A stretch of DNA of 64,000 nucleotides from Pyxicephalus adspersus (taxonomy: Eukaryota > Chordata > Amphibia > Anura > Pyxicephalidae). The notes under the pieces are model-generated. The model was not told the origin of the DNA and made no database searches. It was given only the letters and a program-made list of their open reading frames with translations. Of this stretch, positions 24,829 to 36,004 are shown piece after piece; within the stretch, counting starts at the first letter, position 1; every line of letters begins with the position of its first letter. The DNA lies in contig NC_092869.1 of NCBI RefSeq assembly GCF_032062135.1, positions 46,854,163-46,918,162 of the forward strand. Direction: 5' to 3'. The translations under genes and the position numbers were made by a program.

Positions 24829-26044
24829 TACGAGAGGGTGCTGAGAAGTTCCTGGCTTTGCCCAGAAAGAAGAGAGCCAGAGTTATGAAATAACACATTT
24901 ATTCCACATATTCCCCCTGAGACTGATGCACTTGGTACAGCGTGGTTGCAGCTTTTCTGGACCGTTCAAATAAAAGTTCTTTATTTGGGCCGCAAACCAG
25001 CTCTCAGCAGCATCTTTGACGTCAAAAATGTCCTCAAAACATTTCCCCTTCAGGAGTTTCTTCAAATTCGGGAACAGCCAAAACATTGGACGTGTGTGCA
25101 GGCGCATTGTCCTGCAAATGAAGCATCGCTTTGGTCAACTTTCCACGGCGTTTCGTCCTAATTGCCTCCTTCAGCTGGTCCAGGAGGTTAGCATAATACT
25201 GTCCGGTGATACTAGAGCCCTGAGGTAGGTAGTCCACCAACAGAATGCTGTCTTTGTCCCAGAAAACGGATACCATGACTTTTTTGGCCGATTTCTGTGT
25301 TCGGAACGTCTTCGGACACAGGGACCCGCTGTGGTGCTATTCCTTTGACGGTTCCTTGGTTTCAGGATCCTAGATGTGGAGCCAGGTTTCATCCTCAATC
25401 ACTAACATAGCCAAAAAGTCCTGTGCAGCTTCAAAATGGTCCAAAACGGCTTTGGATGCTCCAACCCGTTCCTTCATCTGATCAATGTTCAAACATTTCG
25501 GCACCCACTTTTCTAAAAACTTCCTCATGTCTAGGATAGGGGTGATAACAAACCCAACACGCTCCCATGGGATGTCAAGTATCTGGGCTATCTTTTTTTG
25601 TGGATATTCGCCGGTCCCCAACAATCAGCTTATGGACAGCTTCGCAGGTTGCAGGGTCAGTTGAGGTTGGGGGGCACCCACTGTGGGTTTTGTCTTCAAC
25701 AATGAAATGCCCAGTCTTGAAACGAGATATCCAGGTTTTACAGTGCTGTGGAAGGACACATTTCCCCCCCAGTGTTTGTGACATCTCAGTGTGAATGTCC
25801 TTTGCTGACTTTCCCTCGAGAAACAAAAACTTTATGACGACCCGTAACTCCAACGACGTGAAACTTGCTTGTGACTCTGCCATCACAGCTTCTCTCTAAA
25901 AGAAAAAACAGTTTTAGGAATAGCAAAGACCTGATATTTGCACAGTTACATACTAAGATATTAGGCTGTCATATGCCCCCACACTCATTTTTTTATTTCT
26001 TCTGAAAGGGTGCAAAGCCAGGAGCTTCTCAGCACCACTTTGTA
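24829..26044 (-). mobile_element. mariner-family DNA transposon, nearly full length, inactive
   Basis: This 1216-bp element is flanked by TA on both sides. Its inverted ends (left GGTGCTGAGAAGTTCCTGG, right complement GGTGCTGAGAAGCTCCTGG) are about 30 bp long. Length, TA target and the encoded transposase all fit mariner. The transposase reads on the minus strand and is broken (see the pseudogene entry). Confidence 0.9.
24883..25886 (-). pseudogene. mariner transposase pseudogene (DD34D type)
   Basis: A mariner transposase would bind the element's inverted ends, excise it and reinsert it at TA. Seen, reading down the minus strand: an N-terminal helix-turn-helix part (25886 to about 25590, start MAESQ), then a frame change near a poly-T/A run at 25590, a middle part ending in the first catalytic Asp (EDETW, D at about 25392), another break, then FWDKD and YYANLLDQL, and the second Asp in QDNAPAHTS (about 25110). 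The segment normally holding the third Asp (YSPDLAP-type) is absent: HTSN runs almost directly into FPNLKKLL. The C-terminus (24883-25070) remains. Several frameshifts and the lost third Asp make it dead. Known family length is about 340-350 residues. Confidence 0.88.
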
Positions 26045-26046
26045 TA

Positions 26047-26189
26047 TATGGTACTGTTGTTTTATCAGTGTTTTGTTAGGTGCTTTGTTTATGTATCCAT
26101 CTTCCTCCTTTTTACATGTTAAAATATTTTGGACTTTTGAGTTGGTTGTGATGGGTCTCTTGTTACTAAATTATCTTTTGTGTATTATA
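26047..26189. other. Short spacer
   Basis: AT-rich sequence with no feature seen. Confidence 0.45.
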
Positions 26190-26375
26190 TTTGGCCACCA
26201 GTAGATAGTGCTGTGTCCTCATGTAAGGTGTGTAACAAACTGATGTCTGTTACACACTTTACATGAGAACAACGCATCATCTAGTGGTGTGACCCAAGTA
26301 TACACTGAGATTCTTTTTCTTATGACATTTAAGGGAAACAAATCTTGGTTTATACTCAAGTATATACAATATATA
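26190..26375. mobile_element. Miniature element with TATATACTC-type ends, copy 3
   Basis: It contains CCACCAGTAGATAGTGCTGT, TGTGTAACAAACTG, ACACTTTACATGAGAAC and the terminal GGTTTATACTCAAGTATATA. The central GTGTGTAACA/TGTTACACAC words are inverted. Same family as 19807-20328. Confidence 0.55.
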
Positions 26376-26439
26376 CATATTCAGTTAGTGAATGAAATAG
26401 TCAAACCTGTGCTGCCAATGACTGTTGGGAATGTATAAC
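26376..26439. other. Short spacer
   Basis: Nothing seen. Confidence 0.4.
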
Positions 26440-26890
26440 CTTTCTGCTCACAGTCACCAGTGTCTGTTGTAGAGTTAAGCTGGGCCGACTTGCTGCTGGT
26501 GTGTTTATTTATTAGATATTCCTGTTTCTGACCCTGTGACTGTATACTGCCTGGACCCACCTTGTGCCTGTAACCCTGATAAAGTTTAAGTTTACCTTTG
26601 GATATCTCATTTGGTGGACTGATTATCTGTGTATGACCTCTGACTCTGTATTCTGGACTTGCCTCTGCTAGAATCTTTTGTACTTAATTATCTATGAGCT
26701 CCTGGAACCTCTGTTAGACCTCCCAAAGGCACCATACCTTGTGCAAGGAAATCCAGGGGCAACCATGTGCTGGGACAGGGCAACTAGCCTCCCCAGGCTG
26801 ATTGGGGGCTTGCTATAGGTGAAGAGTGCAACATTAGATTGGGGAACTGGTGTCTGGTGAGAACTGGTGCTGGACCAGGGCCTTACAGCA
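26440..26890 (+). repeat. Possible LTR-like or other repeat fragment
   Basis: A run of CTG/CCT-rich phrases (TTTCTGACCCTGTGACTG, TGTATTCTGGACTTGCC, CTCCTGGAACCTCTG) resembles the U5-side sequence of frog LTRs. No convincing TG...CA ends or target duplication were found, so the class is uncertain. Confidence 0.3.
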
Positions 26891-27099
26891 GGTAAGAATG
26901 CTTATTAGAGAAGAGACGTCGCTGTTCCTGCAATGCTCCACCTGATCCACAATTTGTAAAGGTGGAACTTTAGTTATTCTTTAATGTTCTACTTAAGGCA
27001 TTTTATGTGTCCAAGAGGATAAAAAGCACAGTCGGTAATGGCTAAAAGTATGTTTTATGTCAAATCAGAGGTATGGTTCTTAAACAGATATAAAATCAA
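26891..27099. other. No gene seen
   Basis: Unique-looking spacer. Confidence 0.4.
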
Positions 27100-27420
27100 T
27101 AGGAAAGTCATCATTCCAACACTTACTTCATCCTAATAAAGATTTGTTCAATAATTACTATCTGGTGAATAATGATTTAATTATATCTTTAATAATGTAT
27201 TTAAATTGAGTTCAATAAGCAGTGATTAACGATAAGATATTAGAAACGTTTATAGCTCCAAATGAGGCCAATATCATCAGATAAGTGTGTTTATGCGCCC
27301 AATAAATACATCCACCACCAAGGACCTTGATTTTGGCATAATTCATTCTTCCAAGCAATGTTTACATGGTAATGCTAATCCAACGTTATTTGGGCAAACA
27401 AACAAAAAACAAATACCCTA
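27100..27420. promoter_or_regulatory. Candidate conserved non-coding block (texture only)
   Basis: TTCAATAATTACTATC, GATTTAATTATATC and AGTGATTAACGATAAG words lie in repeat-free DNA. Inference only. Confidence 0.22.
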
Positions 27421-27777
27421 TCTGTGGAAAAGATAAAATCTGAACTTGTGATTAAGAAGTTACATAGAACTTAGATTCGGTAACCTCGCTGCTTTTATAA
27501 CAGACTCTGTTTTCCTGTTTTCTGCGTATTTGCTAAGCAGAGATTTACAACTTACTTGCCAGCAAACGTGAAGAGCATTGTAGGGGAAAACAGAAAACAC
27601 AATTAGCATTTTGTTTTTGTAAAATATTTCGAGAACAACATTGCCAGACTTAAACTGAATCTTTGCACCATAGAAACCCATCAAAGGCTTGCAGAGGATG
27701 AGGTGAGTTTATGTAAGCAATGCAATCCAAGGATTTCCAATGTACCTCCTAATGTAAGCATGGAAGTGGACAAGATG
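27421..27777. other. No gene seen
   Basis: The minus-strand 74-codon frame at 27460-27684 is not recognisable. Confidence 0.4.
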
Positions 27778-27976
27778 GACCTGATTTATTGGGTAATTTA
27801 TTTAAAGATACACTTTCATGGGTGAATCTGGTTGATCCAGAAAATTAGGATGGATATCTCAAAAGTCATGTGCTGTTTGTTGGCAAATAATGCTGGTAAG
27901 TTTGCGGGATTACCCAGGTGCGCCCAAGAAAGTCTATTTTCTCCAGTCTTGAAGAGCCTAAATAAACTAGGCCCGA
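27778..27976. repeat. Palindromic miniature element, copy 5 (eroded)
   Basis: It opens ACCTGATTTATTGGG and closes AATAAACTAGGCCCG, with GGTTGATCCAG and GGGATTACCCAGG inside. Same family as 57975-58202. Confidence 0.7.
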
Positions 27977-28228
27977 TATTTGAGCTCCATGAATGGAATA
28001 TAAAGCAGTTAATTTTTGAAAACCAGGTTGAAACTTGTGGTGGGCCAAAAGAAATTCATTCAGTTTCTTTGTCCTCTTGAGGCAACTCTGAATTTCATGG
28101 GTGCTTGGAATAGGTTTCTATCAGCTATAAAAAAAAATAAAAAAAAAAATACTACAACTCTTCTGACGTACATGATTTCAAACGATTCAATTATTTCAGC
28201 TTGATAACAGATTTATGATCAGCTTTGG
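27977..28228. other. No gene seen
   Basis: AT-rich sequence with a poly-A tract near 28127-28149. Confidence 0.4.
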
Positions 28229-28265
28229 TTACTGTATATACTCAAATAAACCAAGATAACTGTCC
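28229..28265. repeat. End fragment of TATATACTC-type element
   Basis: CTGTATATACTCAAATAAAC is the terminal repeat of the 19807 family. The body is missing or replaced by the ribozyme-bearing sequence that follows. Confidence 0.4.
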
Positions 28266-28372
28266 AAAAATACATAGAATAAAAAAGGAAAACTACACTG
28301 ACTGCATTGTTCTATGGATTTATTTGCTACATAAATACATATTTTGTTTTTATTTCAATGTACAGTTACATT

Positions 28373-28411
28373 ATTCCCTGAGGAAACACGGTGGGCGAAA
28401 CGTGTCGGAAT
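28373..28411 (+). ncRNA. Hammerhead-ribozyme-like motif, copy 4
   Basis: Core CTGAGGA at 28378-28384, GAAA at 28397-28400, minimal stem III AC/GT, and position 17 is C (28406). Stem I is ATTCC (28373-28377) with GGAAT (28407-28411), 5 perfect pairs with a different sequence from the 458 copy. Stem II is poor. Activity is uncertain. Confidence 0.5.
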
Positions 28412-28690
28412 TGAGACAATTATCATTCCCACGAATAATATCCTGTCAGATGGCCTGTGTATAGTAAACCTGGCGTTTTGTTTAACATTGTACTTCCTTT
28501 TTATATGCAACATAAGTATTCATATTAAACATACTTTGTATAGCCTCCAAAAAACTCAGTCTTTTCTCTCTGTTTTCCTGTTTTTGATATATTACTCTGG
28601 GGTAAGCAAACAATACACTGATTAAGCAAATAGAGTTACGAATTTCCTCTATCCTATTTTTGTATTATTATTTGCAGAACTGTAGCCACA
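28412..28690. other. Probable tail of the ribozyme-bearing element
   Basis: AT-rich and non-coding. The 93-codon frame at 28344-28625 runs through the motif and is a shadow. Confidence 0.35.
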
Positions 28691-28699
28691 AGTAAAAAA

Positions 28700-29180
28700 T
28701 AATAATATGTACATATTCAAATATAAACTGTTCTGAATATAAACCAAGGTTCTTACTTTTATCTAAGAAAACAAGAAAAAGATCACAAAATGTGGCCTTC
28801 ACTGCTAATATTTAAAGCATAAGCAACAGAAATGCCAATATAATTATTATGAATATTTATGTATATATCCACAGTGTGTTCTTTCTAAAACATTTGTTTA
28901 AATGGAAAATAAATTAAATTACATAGGTCCTGTCCTGTCTGTGTTTTTTCTCTTTTTTTTCATTTTTGCAGGATGAAGTTTTTTTTGCACCTTCGAGTTG
29001 TTCTTCTTAAATCATCTTTTGTGCATGGATGTTGACCACCAGTAGATGGTGCTGTGTCCTCTTGTAAAGTGTGTAACAAACTCCATATATTAAATGCATA
29101 CATAGTAAAAGTTTGTTAAACACTTTACATGAGGACACTTTGCTAACTGATCATGAACTGAGGTTCTTTTTTTTTACTGT
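28700..29180. mobile_element. Relics of TATATACTC-type miniature element, copy 4
   Basis: ATTCAAATATAAACTG and AATATAAACCAAGG ends are followed near 29030 by CCACCAGTAGATGGTGCTGT, GTGTGTAACAAACTCC and ACACTTTACATGAGGACAC. The order suggests two joined or rearranged copies. Confidence 0.5.
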
Positions 29181-29317
29181 CATCTTCAATATATGGGTAC
29201 ATAATTTAATTTTGTGTGCAGAATATTTGTTTACTACTTTCCAATCTTTTGTGATCATACTATAGAGAACGATACTTGTATTATAAACAATATTTTATTC
29301 ACTCTATTCTCTTAAAT
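29181..29317. other. Short spacer
   Basis: AT-rich sequence, nothing seen. Confidence 0.4.
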
Positions 29318-29357
29318 GGGCATCATTTATTAAAGATACACTTTCATCAGTGAACTT
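29318..29357. repeat. Palindromic miniature element, fragment
   Basis: CATCATTTATTAAAGATACA and CTTTCATCAGTGAA match the left arm of the palindromic family. The rest is missing, cut off by the next repeat. Confidence 0.55.
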
Positions 29358-29460
29358 AAAGCTGTAATAAATAGGTGTTGAAAATGACAGATACAAACAA
29401 TGACAAAGGAGGAGAAGAGAGCCCTGTCCACAAGAGCTTACACTCTAAGAGTCACGTGGT
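29358..29460 (+). repeat. Internal fragment of TATATAGCGC-type repeat
   Basis: AATGACAGATACAAACAATG, GGAGGAGAAGAGAGCCCTG and AAGAGCTTACACTCTAAGAG match the middle part of the frog version of this repeat. Confidence 0.5.
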
Positions 29461-30119
29461 ATCGACAGTCAGCTTTTCTATTGGCTGAATGCATGAGACT
29501 TTTCAATGCATAATATGAGAAAGTCATACTGTCCCAAGCTTGTTTATTTGCTTTGCAAAAAGGTTTATTTTGAAGGACATTTTTTTCTATTATACCTTGT
29601 ATATAAAGTGAATACTTTACACAATGTGTCCTTCTTTATTGTGTGATAACAGAAGAACAAAGAGAAGAAAACTATTTTTCTGCACACAGACCTTAACTGT
29701 GTAACCAAAGCTGAACAGATCATCATAAAACTGTTATACAAGTTGTAATCTTGTATTTCTTATGTAACTTCTATTTCATGTCTAAGCTGTGATTAGTTCT
29801 GCAAATTAAAATGTACAATTCATCAGACATGAGCGCTTTCTGTACCTGTGTAAAATTACACGTAATGTGCGTGCTATTATCTCTGAAATGACATATTCAG
29901 ATCATAAGAAAACAATTCTTGCTTCATATGTGGCAGGAAATACATATTTGTCTGGATTATTGAAACCCACACCGATATTATCTTTATTTAGTTGGTAATT
30001 CTAACTTGGTATAAACAACATAACATCCTTTATATTTCATTTTTTTCTTTTGAGATCATTGTGGAGTTTGTGGGTGTGAAATATGTGGGCGTGCTCTTTG
30101 GAACCGAATGACCATTGCT
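29461..30119. other. No gene seen
   Basis: AT-rich unique-looking DNA. Confidence 0.4.
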
Positions 30120-30440
30120 ATCACATTTACATCGTTCTCACTAAGGCGCTTATGCCTCTGTCCTGGGCATGTGGGTAGATCTGAGACAGGGCGCGCCTGC
30201 TCTTCCATGTTGAATCAGCATTGCCCACACCAGCCATTCAGAGGATAGCCTCCTAATACCCCTTGGTATGATAACTGCTGACAGACATACTGACACTCTG
30301 ATGACATTCTCTCTATCTCCATGTTCCTGGTGTTCTATACAGAACTATTACTACTAGTCTGGACTCTGGCTTCTCCCTGCCCATCTGGCTACATATTTCA
30401 ATCCAGACATTCTAAACACCTGAACTGACTCTTCACTGCC
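30120..30440 (+). repeat. Probable diverged LTR fragment related to subfamily B
   Basis: The stretch with CATTGCCCACACCAGCCATT and GAGGATAGCCTCCTAATACC parallels the 5165-5215 part of the solo LTR at 5066-5577. The ends are not recognisable. Confidence 0.35.
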
Positions 30441-30522
30441 CATATACATTTCTCTTCAATTGAATTCATGTCAGCAGGACACTCTCAATAACCTATCTGT
30501 GTTGTCACTGGCTCTCCCCAAA

Positions 30523-30560
30523 TCCTCTGAGGAAGCCTAAACTGGTGAAACGCGTCAGGA
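30523..30560 (+). ncRNA. Hammerhead-ribozyme-like motif, copy 5
   Basis: Core CTGAGGA at 30527-30533 with an extra A, stem II GCC/GGT (30535-30546), GAAA 30547-30550, stem III AC/GT, C17 at 30556. Stem I is TCCT (30523-30526) with AGGA (30557-30560). The pair next to the core is U-A here instead of C-G, a compensatory change. Confidence 0.55.
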
Positions 30561-30859
30561 CTCGGGATCCAGTTCTATCATATTACAATACTCTTGTACT
30601 AAAAATGTAGGCAGTTGGTCTTTGTTTAGTATTAGGTCCTAAGAACCCTTAATCATTAGTGGTCAAAGAAGGACACTACCTAAATATTTATTACTTTACC
30701 ACCTAGCCGAAGGACAGGGTTGGATGATCACTGTTCATATCTTGAATAACCACATATAAACTATTAGGACACACTATATCTCCTCCTGTTTTCCTTCTTC
30801 CCCTTAGTCATTCTGTTTGATATACGAATTAGGGGTTTGGCTACCTTGTATTTTTAGAG
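30561..30859. other. No gene seen
   Basis: AT-rich sequence, possibly the tail of the ribozyme-bearing element. Confidence 0.35.
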
Positions 30860-31170
30860 TTGTATGGGAACACCAATCTTATATACTACGACAAACCTAT
30901 TAATACACTGGAACATCCTCCATATTCACCAGATTTGGCACCTTGGGACTTTTCTCTTTTTTCTAAATTGAAGTCGAATTCGAAAAAGGAACACCTTTGT
31001 GTCAATGGATGCAGGAAAGAAAAAACATCAGAAACTGATTTGCTCCACACCTTCCACAAGGGAGAGACAAGACGGCATCGGTGCTTCATTGTAAATGAGA
31101 GAATATTGAAGGGGACAAACCTTAGGATTGTCATTGAAATAAAAATATGAAAAAAGTGTACAAAGTGGGT
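30860..31170 (+). pseudogene. mariner-like transposase C-terminal relic
   Basis: Translating the plus strand gives LEHPPYSPDLAP followed by DFSLFSKLK, the motif around the third catalytic Asp of mariner transposases. The rest of the frame (to 31150) is diverged, and a GTGGGTGACACAC-type end follows. The N-terminal two-thirds and both first Asp residues are absent. The same subfamily is seen at 53319-53600. Confidence 0.7.
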
Positions 31171-31340
31171 GACACACAATTCATTGAATCAGTGTAAGAA
31201 AAGCCGACATGGTTAAATCACAATTAAACTATAAAGGCATCCCTCGGTTTTATATTAGTAGGGATATGCCTCGCTTACTAAATAAAAAATCCTCTGACTA
31301 AGTGTGGCAACAAAAATACACAAAGCTCAAAAATCTCATA

Positions 31341-31374
31341 CCTGATGCATTTCGCCAGAAGGCTTCATCAGAGG
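31341..31374 (-). ncRNA. Hammerhead-ribozyme-like motif, copy 6
   Basis: The minus strand has the consensus core CTGATGA, an extra A, stem II GCC/GGC with loop TTCT, and GAAA. Stem III is AT-GC-AT instead of AC-GC-GT, so its second pair changed from C-G to U-A. Position 17 is C (31344), and stem I TCC/GGA has 3 pairs. It has the best-conserved core with a paired stem II. Confidence 0.55.
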
Positions 31375-33299
31375 ATGTGCAAGGAGAGTCAGAGCGTCTG
31401 TACAATAAAAGTATAAACGGAAATGATCATAAATATCATATATAATTGTATGTAAAAAATACGTAATAGTGAAAGGTCAGACCAGAAATATATAATTAAT
31501 TATTTGACAATAAACATTTGGGTGTCCCCGCACAATATGTGAACTTGTATTGTACAGTATTATGTCATTGAAATATTATTATATCATTCTCATTATTTCA
31601 TAGACAAATCTTGTATAATAAGTGTTAATGATTCATATTCCTATTAACAGAAGAGGCAGTTTGATGCAGCATTTTCAAGTAATTCATATTTTTTCTTTTT
31701 TGTTCCAAACCCCTCAACCATTAAGAAAAACACTGCTCATTGTCACCCATGGATAATGTTTAGCATAATGCAAACACATCCATTGAGTTTAGGATCAAAA
31801 ACAAGATTTCTGCATTGCACCACACTTACTTGTCATCACTTGTTGCAGTATCAACTGTCTACTGTTGAGTGAAGAGGAAGAAATTGTGACATTACAGATT
31901 GATTAACATAAAATTGATCAAACAATGTATTTAAAGTACTCCTTTTAAAAAAAATAAGGGTTCAGGAAAATGGTGTCAGGCCTGGACACAAAACCATTAC
32001 AAAATTGACACAAAACCATTACAAATTCCCTTAAAAATTGAGATCATGCCAAAAGATTAGAAATTAATCTATGATTGTGTGACCTAATTCCAATGTAACT
32101 CTCAAACATTTTCTGTGTCAATATTTTTCTTTGCACATTGTACATTGGTTCCTCCATTAACAGACGTGCAAAAATAGGTCTCAAATTCCAATCCCGTCCA
32201 ACTGAAAATGGAAAATTCAACTAACAGAAAACAACACACAAAATGATAATAATCCTAACTTATATTTCTGCTGATTACATTTGTTGGTCATAAACAAAGA
32301 TGCTTTTAAAAATGATTGCCTGTTAACAAGAAAATATCTACTGCCCTTTACTATATTTCAGACTTTTCAAGGTTCTGTGCCAGCAGCAACCCAAAAATCC
32401 ATATTTCTAACAGTCTTTTATGGGAGCAGAGTGCTCAAATAGGTCTTCTTAATAGCCAGACATAGCGTATTTCTGTTTACAAGTGCGCCGGGTTCTTAAT
32501 CAAGCAGAAATGGTACAGGATGTAGAAAACATGGGTATGTATTTATAACACTGACGTTTGAAATGATTCAGAGCTAAGAGAAATCTAACAATTAATGGCA
32601 ATGACTTGGCCCTGGCAAAGCTCCCAGATATCGTACATTGCCGTGCTGGGCTGAAATGGTTCATATTTACCTTTTTAATATTTTTTTTGTGATTTTTTGT
32701 GGTTAGGTGATTTACAGAACTAATCCTGAACCAATATTGCTTGAGAGAAGACAAAATATGTTCATTAACAGTGTTGTATATTTAAAGAAAATACACTTTA
32801 GCTCCTATTTATTAAAGAAAATGGTTAGGTTTGACTGTATTGCTGTGACTAGAGGTGACATCTCGTTCAATGAATCCAGAAATGATATTGGTTATAAGAT
32901 GAAACAAATTTGTGTCTGAAAGTACATCAGAATGGCTTCATTTCTTGGAATATTCACATCCCAAGCAAGTGAACTGATAAACTGCGACTAAAATGTTCTT
33001 CCCCAACAGATTCTTGTGCCCATCAGCACTTGTTACACATTACACACTCATGTCAACAGTCAATTCATTGTGAGTTTTTTGAGATGTTGTTAACCTTCTA
33101 TCCACTATGCAGGCTTGGGGTTGCAAACCGATGTTAGCTGATCACATTCACTATTCCTAATTACTGTGCAGTTTACCTAGCAGTTGTTGTGTCAACCTCC
33201 AAAAGTCAAAAGTCCAATCTCAATCATAATCATAATTTTTAGGAATTTGATGAATGTTTTTAGTTCTTCAGCAGCAGCCATAACTGCTTTGCATCTGCT
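31375..33299. other. No gene seen
   Basis: AT-rich unique-looking DNA. Short frames at 32500-32919 have no known domain. A short direct repeat ACAAAACCATTACAAA lies near 31990-32025. Confidence 0.4.
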
Positions 33300-33304
33300 A
33301 TGAG

Positions 33305-33415
33305 CTGCAGTTGAAGGTGCCATTGAAGGGGCAGTAGTAGTTGAAGGTGGCATTGAAGGGGCAGTAGCAGTTGAAGGTGGCATTGAAGGGGCAGTAGCAG
33401 TTGAAGGTGGCATTC
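33305..33415. repeat. 30-bp minisatellite, about 3.7 copies
   Basis: The unit contains CATTGAAGGGGCAGTAGCAG and GTTGAAGGTGG. Because 30 is a multiple of 3, the minus strand shows a 10-residue repeat (PSTATAPSMP-like), which is not evidence of a gene. Confidence 0.85.
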
Positions 33416-33608
33416 AAGTCGATGGACCAGCAGGCTGCTCAACAGTAGCCAGAAGCAGTGAAATCCATTGCAACAGCAACCACCTGCACAAAGTGGTTCC
33501 CAACTGTTAGCCTTAAGTTAGCCTTAAGCTCCTATCTAGATGCTGGTATTTTGACTTTCTACCAGCACACATCATTATCATAAAAATATAAGTTTGCCTA
33601 CTGACTTA
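33416..33608. other. Short spacer
   Basis: Nothing recognised. Confidence 0.4.
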
Positions 33609-33613
33609 TTTAC

Positions 33614-33998
33614 TGTCAAGGCTGACGTCACAGATATGCTTGGCAGAGGTGAGAACTAAGGTGCAGAATTTAAGAAGCCACCTGGTGGCTCCCAGGTCGC
33701 AGTTCTCTGGCACACCTGTGAAGATAGAAGCTGACCTGGGAGGTAGCCAGAGCCAGGTATCAATTTGGCAGACAGGTCGTATACAGAGACTCTTCAGGCA
33801 AACAAGCAAGTTTAGAAACAATCTAGAATCAGGACCAGAAGGCAACAGAAGGGATTGCTGGGTCTAAGGAACTGGAGCTCAAAATCTGGAGCTGGAAATC
33901 TATTGCACAAGCACAGGCTGCAGCCTTGAACACATTTAAATTAAAAGTCTGATTCACATGCTGGATGGAAACTGTCTGGAGCCAAATAAGAGATAACA
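33614..33998 (-). mobile_element. Possible diverged solo LTR
   Basis: It begins TGTCAAGGCTGACG and could end GAGATAACA. The flanks TTTAC (33609-33613) and TTTAG (33999-34003) match at 4 of 5 positions. The middle (CAGAGACTCTTCAGGCAAAC) is similar in style to the other solo LTRs. Boundaries are tentative. Confidence 0.4.
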
Positions 33999-34003
33999 TT
34001 TAG

Positions 34004-34599
34004 GAAAACCACAAGTCTCATATCAGCTTTACTGCTGATTTGTGATACTGACTGTGGTCAGCAAGGGTGGATGAAAGGATGAATGGATGGTGTTTGATAT
34101 GCCTTGGGAGTCAAGGATTGAACAAACTGATCATCTTAGCACCAACCATGTATCCAATGTGTTAAAGGATCTTTGTTCAAAAACAAAAAATTGGTTTTGA
34201 AATTATCACATCACAAAGTTTATTAAAGTATTGTGAACTTTCCTAATGCATATGATAACTTTCCATAGAAGCTACATTACAGTTGCAGAAAAATATACTT
34301 TATACTGGGAAGACTTGGGAAGCAAGAATTGGGTAGGACCTAATTTTTCAAGCTCCACACTTGTGCTGCAAAAAGAAAAAGTGCCATTTAATAGAAAGGT
34401 GCCAAAAAAAGGTTAAGTCTGCTAAAGAAGACATTTTTTTTTTACAAAGTATACCATGACATTGTTCCCCCGCCCCATACGAGGTGCTGCCTGAGGCTCG
34501 GTCCTTACCTCTCCGTATCTATGTCAGAACAAAAAAAAAACTCTTGGTCACAGTAACGTTTGGTTCCAGAAAAAAAGCCATTTAAAATATTGCAGCATT
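34004..34599. other. No gene seen
   Basis: AT-rich sequence with a poly-T run near 34434. Confidence 0.4.
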
Positions 34600-34830
34600 T
34601 CAGGCACCTAATAAACCTCCCTAATGTCCTCGTCAAGATTTCGGCATCTGATAGCAGCTTTTCTCTCCATCCTTTGCAGATCTGAAAGGCGATTTGTCCT
34701 GATGTTATTATTTCAAATGGAAGTTCACTTTATGAATTACAAGAGAGATTTTATTGACACAAAAATAAGTGCCAAAGGCAGAGATCAGCTCTTGTTTAGA
34801 TCAATCTAGTGCCGTTATTACATCAAGTAT
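34600..34830. promoter_or_regulatory. Candidate conserved non-coding block (texture only)
   Basis: Even composition, retained CpG and no repeats. Inference only. Confidence 0.2.
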
Positions 34831-36004
34831 ACCCTTACGCTGGTTTAGAAATTTGGACTAGAATGGAAAAATAAACACAAACACAGACTTCTATCTTTCT
34901 TTAATTTTTATTGCACTTGTAGATCTCATTACAGTTTAAGTAGGTTTATAAACTCTGTAGAATTGTTAAATATATAATACTGTTAATTCCTTAGTTTTGG
35001 AACAAACACGCTAGTAAGGTTTGGTAAATATTATGCGATAGAAGATGTTTGCAAACCTCAGGAAAGAAGGAATTGACTTCCTTTTAATGCAACAAATGAG
35101 CATGTGACATGAATTTTAAAATTAAATACATTAAAAAAATTTAAATACATATTGTTGCAAATGTAAATTACAAAATTCACACTTTTGTAACCAGAAAGGG
35201 GCTCCTTGGCCCCAGGATATTACAATATGATACGTATCTATACCAAAAGTTTGTCTTTAGCTGCACATCATTAGCTTCAGGACAACTTATAGAAATTGAC
35301 ACAAATCATTTAGAAACTGAATTCCGAGAGGATTATTACAAACCAATGAATATTTTTAATGCTCCATACAATGAGATAGACCATTTTACCTCAAAATTGC
35401 ACATTGTACCAAATACAATTGATCCATGTGGCTGCCATGACAAATGTCTGCCCAAATAGTTTAAACAAAAATGTATAAGTTCACCAGACAATTTTTCAGC
35501 TTTGCAGATCTTTTTAGAATGGCCTTTCCTATGCTCACCCTTGAAGAAATCTCCACAGTTCTTTATTATCTAAGCTGGCCACTTACTTTAGCAAGGAATG
35601 GCGGTACAAAGAGATACCTTGGTTCTTTCTTAGGTCCAGGTTCTTCTTCCAGTTTCGTAGACCCTCCATTGAGCTCCTTATACTTACACAAGTAAGGCTA
35701 TAACTAAAGTCATAGACCACAAAACTATATAGGAGGCCAAAAACGTACCCCTGTCTGACTACAAAATGATTTAGGAAAGTGGCAACAGCATTGGGAAAAC
35801 AAACTCTATAACACTCTGCTGATCATAAACTGTCTCTCACACAAAAGCTATGTATTAGTATTTTGTATAGTGATGGCTGAATAGCTAAGAGCAGAGTTAA
35901 TTCTGCATTGGATCGTAGCTCTTGTAACTTTTGATTGAAATTTGGATTTTGAGAAATCCCTGATCTGGAAGAGTTCTGATCCAACTTGACTTTATTTTAC
36001 CTTC
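34831..36004. other. No gene seen
   Basis: AT-rich sequence. The 74-codon frame at 35471-35695 has no recognisable domain. Confidence 0.4.

Noticed and set aside
26440..26890. Solo LTR with TGTCTG...TTACA ends
   Set aside because: No convincing flanking duplication or second copy. Kept only as an uncertain repeat.
33192..33413. Minus-strand frame with a perfect 10-residue Pro/Ser/Thr/Ala repeat (mucin-like)
   Set aside because: The repeat is a 30-bp minisatellite. Period divisible by three explains the in-frame repeat, and the rest of the frame is unremarkable.
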